From assembly GCA_900768185.1 (NCBI GenBank), contig CAAGCB010000028.1, forward strand, positions 1-64,000: a stretch of 64,000 nt of DNA. The letters run 5' to 3'. Below the pieces are notes generated by a model. It saw only the letters and a list, made by a program, of their open reading frames with translations. It was not told where the DNA came from and made no database searches. Within the stretch, counting starts at the first letter, position 1. Every line of letters begins with the position of its first letter. Positions 45,245-53,700 of the stretch are shown here, one piece after another. The position numbers and the translations under genes were made by a program. Source of the stretch: Alphaproteobacteria bacterium (lineage in GTDB: Bacteria > Pseudomonadota > Alphaproteobacteria > CAAGCB01 > CAG-977).

Positions 45245-46714
45245 ATGAAATTTTCTGATTTAGGACTCAACGAAAACACTTTGAAAGCCGTCGCCGACGT
45301 CGGCTATACGGAACCCACTCCCATTCAGGAAAAAGCCATTCCGGAAATCCTGAAACGCAACGACGTGATGGGGATCGCGCAGACGGGAACGGGTAAAACC
45401 GCCGCGTTCACCTTGCCGATGATCGACATTCTGGCAAACGGTCGGGCGAAGGCTTTGATGCCCCGCACGCTGATTTTGTCGCCGACGCGCGAACTGGCGA
45501 CGCAAATCGCCGAATGCTTTCAGAAATACGGCAAGTATCAAAAATTGTCGATGGCGTTGCTGATCGGCGGCGAATCCATGGTCGAACAGCAGAAGATTCT
45601 GTCCCGCGGCGTCGACGTGCTGATCGCCACGCCGGGGCGCATGCTGGATCTGTGCGAACGCGGACGCATTTTATTGCGCGACGTGCGGGTGTTCGTTCTG
45701 GACGAAGCCGACCGCATGCTGGACATGGGGTTTATTCCGGACGTTGAAAAAATCGCGTCGAAGCTGCCCGCCGTGCGTCAAACATTGTTGTTTTCGGCGA
45801 CAATGTTGCCGGAAATCAAGGCGTTGGCGAAAAAATTCATGAAGTTTCCCGTCGAAATCCGCGTCGATCCGCCGATGTCGACCGCCGACACGGTTGAACA
45901 GTTCATCGTGAAAACGAACGAACGCGGCAAACGCGAAGTTCTGCGAAATCTGATTCGCGCCGAAGACGTGAAAAACGCGATGATTTTCTGCAATCGTAAA
46001 AAAGACGTCGAAATCCTGTTGAAATCGTTCACAAAACACAAATTTTCCGTTGCCGCTCTGCATGGGGACATGGCGCAGGGCGAACGCACCGACGCGCTGA
46101 ACGCTTTTCGCGACGGGCTTGTGCAGCTGCTGGTTTGTTCCGACGTTGCCGCGCGCGGGCTGGATTTGCCCGACGTGTCGCATGTTTTCAACTTTGACGT
46201 TCCGGTCAATCCCGAAGATTATATTCACCGCATCGGGCGCACGGGGCGCGCGGGAAAGACGGGACGCGCCTTTATGCTGGTCACGTCGCGCGACTTCAAG
46301 GCGCTGGCGGTGGTTGAAAAGATGATCGGCAAGCGGATCGAAGAAATGTCCCGCTTTTCCGTCGAAATGGATCCCGAACCCGAACCGAAGCCAAAACGGC
46401 GCGGCGCAAGGGGCGGCGCCCCCCGCGTCAAGGCGGAAACGTCGAAGCCCGAACGGCGACGGACGGAAAAATCCGCCGGAAAAGCGGCTGATGCCATCGT
46501 GAAAACAGCCGATCCGACGCCGAAAGCGGCAAAACCCGCCGCCAAGAATCCCGCCGGAAACGGAAACGACAACCGCAAACGGGGCGTTCGCGGGAAAAAC
46601 GGCGGCGAACGCGCCGCGCCGCGCGCCGAAAGAAACGGAGCCGTTCCTCAACAGCGCAAGGCTTTCGGCGACGCGATGCCCGCTTTTATGATGAACGAGG
46701 TTAAAATTTCATGA
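45245..46714 (+). CDS. rhlE: DEAD-box RNA helicase, RhlE type
   Basis: A 489-residue ATP-dependent RNA helicase. Q motif (PTPIQEKAIP), Walker A AQTGTGKT, PTRELATQ, DEAD, SAT, and HRIGRTGR are all present in order. Residues about 385-489 are a Lys/Arg/Ala-rich disordered extension that would bind RNA or ribosomes nonspecifically. The stop overlaps the next ATG (ATGA). Roles in rRNA maturation and mRNA turnover are known for the family. Confidence 0.92.
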   Translation: MKFSDLGLNENTLKAVADVGYTEPTPIQEKAIPEILKRNDVMGIAQTGTGKTAAFTLPMIDILANGRAKALMPRTLILSPTRELATQIAECFQKYGKYQKLSMALLIGGESMVEQQKILSRGVDVLIATPGRMLDLCERGRILLRDVRVFVLDEADRMLDMGFIPDVEKIASKLPAVRQTLLFSATMLPEIKALAKKFMKFPVEIRVDPPMSTADTVEQFIVKTNERGKREVLRNLIRAEDVKNAMIFCNRKKDVEILLKSFTKHKFSVAALHGDMAQGERTDALNAFRDGLVQLLVCSDVAARGLDLPDVSHVFNFDVPVNPEDYIHRIGRTGRAGKTGRAFMLVTSRDFKALAVVEKMIGKRIEEMSRFSVEMDPEPEPKPKRRGARGGAPRVKAETSKPERRRTEKSAGKAADAIVKTADPTPKAAKPAAKNPAGNGNDNRKRGVRGKNGGERAAPRAERNGAVPQQRKAFGDAMPAFMMNEVKIS

Positions 46715-47421
46715 ACTTTATCACCGATGATTTGCCCCTGATGTCCTGCGTGTCGATGCCTGACGGGACGAAACCCGAACAGGCGGCGGTTTTTCTGCAC
46801 GGGTATGGGGCGAACGGTCGGGATTTGTTTGACATTTCGACGTATTTGCGCCGCGTTTTTCCAAACGCCGCTTTTTATTTTCCCGATGCGCCCGATTCGA
46901 TCGGGTTCGGCGGATATCAATGGTTTCCTTTGGACGGATACGATCCCGCCATGCTGGTTCAACCGCAACGGGGCGAAGCGTATCTGAAAAGCCTGATGCC
47001 GCTGGCGGAAAGCGTCCGTCCGACGGTTGAACGCTATCTGGACGCCGTGCGGAAACACGCCGGCGTTTCATCGGGCAAAACGGCTTTGTGCGGTTTTTCG
47101 CAGGGCGGACTGTCGGCGGTGTTGACGGCGTTGAAATATCGCGAAAAACTGGCGGCGGTTGTCGGGTTGTCCGCCGTTGCCGTGACGTTTGACGAAGCGG
47201 TTTTCTCCCCCGCGGATATTGTTTCGCGTCCGCCCGTGACGCTGATTCACGGGGACGCCGACGACGTTGTCCCGCCGGCTGTTTTTGAACGGAACGCCGA
47301 AGCTTTGCGTCAGGCGGGACTGACTGTCGACACGCATGTCGTCGCCGGTTTGACGCACGGAATCGACGCGACGGCTCTGCGGTATTTGTGCGACGCTTTG
47401 CAGCGGGGATTTGCGGATTGA
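46711..47421 (+). CDS. Phospholipase/carboxylesterase family hydrolase
   Basis: A 236-residue alpha/beta hydrolase of the acyl-protein thioesterase / carboxylesterase group. FLHGYGANGRDL gives the oxyanion loop, CGFSQGGLSAVL the nucleophile Ser, HGDADDVVP the Asp and GLTHGID the His. It is coupled to rhlE by an ATGA overlap. The true substrate, lipid or small ester, is not known. Confidence 0.82.
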   Translation: MNFITDDLPLMSCVSMPDGTKPEQAAVFLHGYGANGRDLFDISTYLRRVFPNAAFYFPDAPDSIGFGGYQWFPLDGYDPAMLVQPQRGEAYLKSLMPLAESVRPTVERYLDAVRKHAGVSSGKTALCGFSQGGLSAVLTALKYREKLAAVVGLSAVAVTFDEAVFSPADIVSRPPVTLIHGDADDVVPPAVFERNAEALRQAGLTVDTHVVAGLTHGIDATALRYLCDALQRGFAD

Positions 47422-47458
47422 AAGAATAGGCGGGCACGGCTTTTTCCTGCGATATTTC

Positions 47459-47488
47459 TTTACTTTTTTTCATTCGGAAAGGTATTTT
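47459..47488 (+). promoter_or_regulatory. Candidate promoter of the virB8-virB11 operon
   Basis: TTTACT at 47459 and TATTTT at 47483 are separated by 18 bases, 27 bases before the first virB8 ATG, in an AT-rich gap after the esterase gene. The match to a housekeeping-type promoter is fair. Confidence 0.45.
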
Positions 47489-47514
47489 TAACGAAGTGGA
47501 GCCACTATTGAAGA

Positions 47515-48210
47515 ATGGAAAAAAGTATGTCTGATGCGTCTGTTCGCTCCAATTCACGCGGAAACGCCGCGCCCGGTCGCGCCGGCGGCGGGCATTTGGC
47601 GACCGTCGTTTTTCTGTCGCGTTTTTTCGGCGTGCTTTGTTTCGGACTGGTTTTGTCGCTGTCGGTGCTGGTGTTGTCGCTGATTCATATCACCAAAGAG
47701 GCGGAGGTCAATTCCGTTTTGGTCACGGCGCCGACGTATTCTGAAAATCTGGCGTACTTCGAACCGTTGCACCCCGACATGCCGACGATGGACGTTTTGG
47801 CGGAAATGTTCGTGCGTCAGTACGTTACCGCGCGCAACAACGTGTTTCGCAATCTGGGGGAAATGGCGCGCCAATGGGGCGGCGGCGGAACGGTGCGCTT
47901 TATGTCGACGCCGAAAGTGTATTCTGCTTTTTTCACCAAAGACGTCGCTAAAATGTTTTCGTCGGAAAAACCGCCGACCAGAACGGTTGAAACGGATATC
48001 AAGCGCATTATCAAAGAAGGCTGGAACAGCTGGCAGATTTTTTTCGACACGCGGCGCATGGAATCGCAAAACAGCGAACCGATTATCGAACACTGGATCG
48101 CGACGATTCAGTTCCGCTATTACAAAAACAACGCCGTTATGTTCCCGCGGTTACGCAATCCGCTGGGATTTACGGTGACTCAATACCATTTGGCGCAACA
48201 AAAGAAATAA
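47515..48210 (+). CDS. virB8: VirB8-like inner-membrane protein, first copy
   Basis: A 231-residue bitopic protein: cytoplasmic N-tail, membrane segment at about residues 40-60, periplasmic domain to the end. The domain has MFVRQYVTARN in its first helices and RLRNPLGFTVTQYHL at the end, the latter a close match to the family ending NPLGFxVxxY. VirB8 organises the inner-membrane part of the secretion channel and binds VirB10 and VirB9. A second copy lies two genes on; the two share the motifs above. ATG 47515 or the ATG 12 bases later are both possible. First gene of the operon. Confidence 0.82.
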   Translation: MEKSMSDASVRSNSRGNAAPGRAGGGHLATVVFLSRFFGVLCFGLVLSLSVLVLSLIHITKEAEVNSVLVTAPTYSENLAYFEPLHPDMPTMDVLAEMFVRQYVTARNNVFRNLGEMARQWGGGGTVRFMSTPKVYSAFFTKDVAKMFSSEKPPTRTVETDIKRIIKEGWNSWQIFFDTRRMESQNSEPIIEHWIATIQFRYYKNNAVMFPRLRNPLGFTVTQYHLAQQKK

Positions 48211-48229
48211 GGACGGAGGATTAGTCGAA

Positions 48230-48424
48230 ATGAACAGGAAAATTATCGCGAAAACGGCTCTGCTTGTCGCTTTGTGCGCCGCGCTGAATGCCTGCGGTTC
48301 GATTTACGAAATGGAAACAATCGGCATCGGAACGGATTTGACCGAACTGAAACGGTCGCCGTGCGCGTGCTTGCAGCTGGATTTGCCGCGCGCTTTGCCC
48401 GCATGGCTGACCGTTCAAGGATAA
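48230..48424 (+). CDS. virB7: VirB7-like small lipoprotein
   Basis: A 64-residue lipoprotein with a signal peptide and lipobox LNAC, Cys at residue 22, then 42 residues with two more cysteines (SPCACLQLDL). Size, lipobox and position between two virB8 genes and before virB9 fit VirB7, which anchors the outer-membrane core complex and can disulfide-bond to VirB9. VirB7 proteins share almost no sequence, so the name rests on context. GGAGGA lies nine bases before the ATG. Confidence 0.6.
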   Translation: MNRKIIAKTALLVALCAALNACGSIYEMETIGIGTDLTELKRSPCACLQLDLPRALPAWLTVQG

Positions 48425-48439
48425 CGGGGGATAGTTCGC

Positions 48440-49219
48440 ATGCCCAGACCGGTTCGATCCAAAAGCCAGCAACTGACCGTTAAAGACGCCGACGCGCAAC
48501 CCGCGCAGAAAGCGGCTTTGAAACAGCCGTCCGCCGCGTCGAAAAGAACGGGCGCGTCAACGGACGCCTACGCGCAGGAAGTGTCCGTCGACCAGTTGCG
48601 CGAACGGCGGTATTTGTGGACGGCGCGCGCGTTCGCAATCGTTTCCGCGGTCGCTTTGTGCGTGAATCTGGTTCTGCTGGTCGCCATCGTCCATTTGATG
48701 CCGTTGAAGCGCGTCGAACCGTTTTTGCTGACGTTTCAAAGCAGGGACGAGCAAGTCGTGCGCATTCGTCCGTTGGCGAAAAACATGTCGGCGGAAGATA
48801 TCATTTCCGAAGCCATGATCCGCCAGTACGTCCTGTTGCGCAACACGATGATTCCCGATGTCGAGGAAATGACGTTCCGTTGGGGACCTGACGGTCCCAT
48901 TCGCTGGATGTCGTCGGCGCAGGTCTATAATCAGTTCGCCAAAACGGTCAAAGATTGGTTGGCGCGCATCAAACTGGAGGGGCTGACCCGAGAAGTCCGC
49001 ATCGAATCCGTCGTCAGAAACCAAAACATCTGGCTGGTCTACATCATCACGCGCGATATGCTGCCCGAAGCCGAAGAACCCGCGATTTCCCGCTGGCGCA
49101 TTCGCTTGTCCATCAAATATTTCGCCAAAGACCAGCGTGAAGTCAAATACATAGACCGTTTGAAAAACCCGCTGGGGTTCGCCGTCGACGGCTACGGTAT
49201 CGAAAGTGCCAACGAATAA
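48440..49219 (+). CDS. virB8: VirB8-like inner-membrane protein, second copy
   Basis: A 259-residue protein with a longer basic cytoplasmic tail (1-60), a membrane segment at about 63-88, and a periplasmic VirB8 domain: PLKRVEPFLLTFQS, AMIRQYVLLRNTMIPDV, RWRIRLSIKYF, and the ending LKNPLGFAVDGYGIE. The phrase LKxVEP directly after the membrane segment and the NPLGF ending are family hallmarks. It differs from the first copy enough that the duplication is old. The VirB9 gene follows 12 bases later. Confidence 0.88.
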   Translation: MPRPVRSKSQQLTVKDADAQPAQKAALKQPSAASKRTGASTDAYAQEVSVDQLRERRYLWTARAFAIVSAVALCVNLVLLVAIVHLMPLKRVEPFLLTFQSRDEQVVRIRPLAKNMSAEDIISEAMIRQYVLLRNTMIPDVEEMTFRWGPDGPIRWMSSAQVYNQFAKTVKDWLARIKLEGLTREVRIESVVRNQNIWLVYIITRDMLPEAEEPAISRWRIRLSIKYFAKDQREVKYIDRLKNPLGFAVDGYGIESANE

Positions 49220-49231
49220 AGCAGGTGTCCC

Positions 49232-50734
49232 GTGAATAAAAATATGAAATTCCGTCTTTTAGCCTTTGCCTTGACCGCGCTGATTCTGTCGGCGCGAAAC
49301 GCGTCCGCCCAACAGACGTCGGCGCGCGATTCCATGGACGCCGCGATTGAACAGTCGAACGGGCAGTATTCCGAAATGGATATGCCGTTCTGGTCGCTGG
49401 GCATGCAGCAAAAGGCGTGGAACAAGCCGATGGAACATTTGGGCGAGGGACAAAGCAAACCGGGGTATTCCCGTTATTACTGGACGCCCGATCTGGTGTT
49501 GCCTTTGCGTATTCGCGAAGGCATGCACACGCTGATCAATTTCCCGTCGTGGGAACTGATTGAAAACGTGTTCATCGGCAATGAAAGCGCTTTCGGCGCG
49601 CAAAAAGCGGGACCCAACGCGCTGATGATTTTCGCGACCAGCGTCGATTTGGTCGGCATGGACACCAACATGATCGTGTTCGGACGGTCGGGCAACAGAT
49701 ACGCTTTCTATCTGCGCAGCGAAACGTTCAACACGGACAGAATTACGAACGCCGTCGTCGACATCATCGTTTCCGACGAAAAATTCATTCCCGACGATTC
49801 GGGGCAAACCCCTTTCGCTTCGGGCGCGGTCGCGGGGAACGGCATGTCCGCGGGGGGCGGAATGTCGGGATTCGGCGGCATGGCGGGATCGCGCGGCGGT
49901 AAGAAAACCACCAAAAACGGAACGGAAGACTGGCTGGTCGACATTGAAGTCGATCCCGAAAAAATCCGTTTCGATATTGATGTTTTCGCGCCCAATCCCG
50001 CCGATATGGAAATCGCGCCCGAACGCGTGTGGCGCGATGAAATCTTCACATATATCGATTTCGGTCCGAAAGCGCTGACCATGATGGAACGTCCGATCGT
50101 CAACCTGTTGTCGCAGGGATCCGAGGTTCCCATCGGTTTCAGAACGCGCGGACCCAACGGACGGCTGATGGTCGTCGAAGGCATCGGCGATTTGGTTTTG
50201 CGCAACGGCAAACGTCTGTTGTGCCTGAAAATCAGAAAGGATCCCGCTTATGGCACGGAATGGACGGAATATGAAAAATCCGTTCAGCCTTCATGGGCGC
50301 CAAAGCCGATGATTACGACGCCGCGCGGCAATGTCGGCGGCGGCATGAACGGATCGAACTCCGCGATGTCGTCCGCGAACGCCATGATGTCCGTCGGCGA
50401 CAACCGGTTCATGCAGGCGGACATGGGGGTTCGAAATGCGTATTCGCGCATGACAAACCGCCGCGGTTCCGGCGGCGGATCGATCGCCGTCGAATTGGGG
50501 GCGGATTCGGAAATTTCCGCTCTGGAAAAGAAGTGGGACAACATTTCGCGTAAAAACAAAGACTTGTTGAAATCCTACGAACCGTATTATTCGGTCGACA
50601 CCGTCGCCGAAGGCGAAATGAAAGACCTGTTCCGTTTGCGAATCGGACCCGTCGAAAGCATTGAAGCCGGCGATAAATTATGTAACAAATTGGGTCGCCG
50701 CGGGGTGACTTGCATGGTTGTGCGGACGCAATGA
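49232..50734 (+). CDS. virB9: VirB9-like core protein with C-terminal SPOR-like domain
   Basis: A 500-residue secreted protein, against about 280-300 for usual VirB9. Signal peptide (about 5-26, ending ASA). The N-domain (about 85-170) has the VirB9 pattern ending in DTNMIVFGRSGNRYAFYLR. A Gly/Met-rich insert (about 190-225) leads to the C-domain (about 245-345) with PERVWRDEIFTYIDFG and LRNGKRLLCLKI, matching the VirB9 phrases for a displayed FTY strand and closing strand. After a flexible Gly/Ser/Asn-rich stretch, residues about 462-498 (LFRLRIGPVESIEAGDKLCNKL) read like a SPOR peptidoglycan-binding domain. GTG start with AGGTG. The stop overlaps virB10. Confidence 0.85.
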   Translation: MNKNMKFRLLAFALTALILSARNASAQQTSARDSMDAAIEQSNGQYSEMDMPFWSLGMQQKAWNKPMEHLGEGQSKPGYSRYYWTPDLVLPLRIREGMHTLINFPSWELIENVFIGNESAFGAQKAGPNALMIFATSVDLVGMDTNMIVFGRSGNRYAFYLRSETFNTDRITNAVVDIIVSDEKFIPDDSGQTPFASGAVAGNGMSAGGGMSGFGGMAGSRGGKKTTKNGTEDWLVDIEVDPEKIRFDIDVFAPNPADMEIAPERVWRDEIFTYIDFGPKALTMMERPIVNLLSQGSEVPIGFRTRGPNGRLMVVEGIGDLVLRNGKRLLCLKIRKDPAYGTEWTEYEKSVQPSWAPKPMITTPRGNVGGGMNGSNSAMSSANAMMSVGDNRFMQADMGVRNAYSRMTNRRGSGGGSIAVELGADSEISALEKKWDNISRKNKDLLKSYEPYYSVDTVAEGEMKDLFRLRIGPVESIEAGDKLCNKLGRRGVTCMVVRTQ

Positions 50735-53700
50735 ACGAAGAATTACTCAGCTCATCGGATCAATACTTAAAGAAATCGAACAGGACTCTGCTGATTGTGG
50801 GGATCGTCGCGTTGCTGGCGTTCCTGACGGGTGTTGTCGTGTTGCTGAGCGGAGGAGAGGAACAAAAGAAAGACGCCGAAGTTACGATTGAGGGGTCTGC
50901 CGAAAGTTCGTCCAACGTCGTGGGCGGCAACGCCGACATGTTCAATCTGGGCAACGACGAAACGCCCCCGTCCGCGGTGCGGCTGGTCGTGTCGCCCGAA
51001 AGCATGCGTTTCGATCAGGTCGTTTTGGGAACGCAGGCGGAAGGAACGCTGACCCTGTCCGCGTCATCTGGAAAAATCGGCATCACGTCCGTCGAATTTG
51101 AAAATAATCAGGAAGAAGGCTTCGTTCTGGAAAACAAATGCCGCAAAGGCATCACCCTGACGGGCGACGTGACGTGCAACGTCGTCGTGCGTTGGGAACC
51201 CAAAACGGCGCGCACCATTCAGTCCAACCTGTCCGTTCGCTGGACTGACGAATCGTTCGGCGGCATCGGGCGCAAGGTCGTCGTTCCCATTTCCGCGATG
51301 GCGATTGACACGAGTTTGTGCGGCGTGTGCGACGAAGCGCCGGGCGGCGGCGGTTCCATGCTGGATCAGTTGCGCCAAAAAGGACGCGTCATTCTGGGAC
51401 CCGACGGCAAACCGATCGGCTATGCCGATGAAAACGGCGTCGTGTACGGACTGGACGGCAAGCGTATCGGTACTTTGCGTCCGGACGGAACGGTCGTCGA
51501 CGATCAGGGCTATGTCATCGGCGTGGCGGAAGAAACGCGGCTGGCAATCGGTCCGAACGGCGAAATCCTCGGCACGATCCTGCCCGACGGACGCATTGTC
51601 GACAAGGACGGCAAGCTGATCGGATACGCTTTGCCCGACGGAACGATCGTCGATTTGGACGGCAACATCGTCGGCGCGGCAATTCGCGGCGGTCTGGCGT
51701 TTGACAAAAACGGCAATATCATCGGGCGCATCATGCCCGACGGAACGGTCGTCGACGAAAACGGCAACATCGTCGGTTACGTCAATCCGGACGGAACAAT
51801 CGTTGACAAGGACGGCAACATCATCGGGTCAATCGGTCCCCGAGGCGCCGTCGTCGACGCTTACGGCAAAACGCTGGGGATCGTCATGCCCGACGCGACC
51901 GTCGTCGACAGGGACGGCAACATCATCGGACGCGTTTTGACAAACGGCTATGTTTCGGACAAAGACAGCACGGTTATCGGGCGCGTCATCAGGGAAGGTC
52001 TGGCGATCGGTTCGGGGTGCAAGCTTTTGGGGCATGTCGGCACGGACGGTTCCGTCATGCTGTCAAACAGGCAGATCGGACGGTTGACGGCGTCCATGAC
52101 GGTGGTCGACATGGCGGGGAATCCCATCGGCGGCTATGTCGAAGAGGGCGTTTTGCTGGATTGGGCGGGAAAAGTCGTCGGTAAAATCGATAAAGACGGG
52201 CAGCCCGTTTCGTTCAAGGGCGACACGCTGGGCTGTCTGACGCCGTACGGCACGGTAGTCAACGACGCGGAAGAAATCGTTTCCGCCGTTCGACCGAAAG
52301 GCATGGTCGTTCAAAATCAATGCGGCGTTGCGGGACATATCATGCCCGACGGCAGCGTCGTGGGTGACGGCGAATTGAAAGGGCGCATTCTGCCCGACAG
52401 GACGTTTTTAAACGCGGACGGAGTCGTCGCGGGGGCTTTGGCGCGTCCCGACATCGGCGTCGGACCGAATTGCATGTCGCTGGGGTTTGTCAATCTGGAC
52501 GGCGACGTGATGACGACCAAGGGGGAATACGTCGGCTGTCTGAGCGCGAACGGCGAAATTCTGGACAAGCAAAAAGTCGTTTTGGGGCGCATGCCGGATT
52601 CCGTAATCGCTTTGACTTCCGACGGACGCGTCGCCGGATTGGCGGACATGAACGGCGGCGTGCACGACAAACACGGGCGTTTCGTCGGGTGTTTGGATTC
52701 CGACAATGTGTTGCTCGGGACGAAAAAGGAACCGCTGGGCGTCAGGTTGCCCGTCGGCGGTGTTTTGGATCGTGACGGACGCACCGTCGGCTGGGTGATG
52801 CCCGACGGTTACGCCGTCGCGCAAAAGGGAACAACCGTCGGCAAAACAATGCCCGACGGCACCGTGGCGGATATGAGCGGACAGGTCGTCGCGCGCGTTT
52901 CCCCGTATAAAGGTCTGGCGTTAAAGGCGGCGTGCGAACCCGTCGGACGCGTTTTGATTGACGGACGCGTCGTCGACAAGGATTTCAAACGCGCGGCGTA
53001 TATTCAAATGGACGATTCCCTGACGGACGACAAAGGGGCTTTCGCCGGACGCGTCGCTTTCGGCGATCGCGCCATCAGCGGTAAAAACGTCTATCTGGGG
53101 GCAACGGCGGGCGACGGGACTTTGTACGATCCGAAAGGCAAAAAAATCGGTTGCATGCGTCCCGATTCCCTGTTTGTCGATTCGTCGAACAAGTTTTTGG
53201 GCGCGGTGTTGGCGCAGGGGATCGCCGTGAACGCCAAACGGGAAATTTACGCCCGCGGCGATTCGATCGCCAAAGCCATGAATGTCGAGGGATCCGATTT
53301 TATCGGTTCCGTTCTGATCGGCGGCTTGATCAAGGAAAGCAATAAAGTCACGGGCGGCGTCATTCCCGCCAAGGCTGCCGTGTTCGACATCAAAACCAGC
53401 GAAAAGATCGGTCGTCTGCTGCCTGACGGAACGGCTGTGGACGCGCTCAGCCGGACAATGGGACGGCTGAGAATGCCTTCGGGCGAAATCGTCGACAAGG
53501 ATAACAAGGTCGTCGGTAAAATCTTTGTCGGCTTGCGGCAGGTTGTCGGCGTGAACGGTGAAATTCTGGGCGTTCTCATGCCCGACGGAACGGTCGTCGA
53601 CGCGTCCGGACGCGTGATCGGCAAGGCGGATCTGAGCGGCAGAGTCGTTGATAAAAACGGCAATTTCATCGGCGAGGTTCTGCCCGTCGGTCAGCCGATT

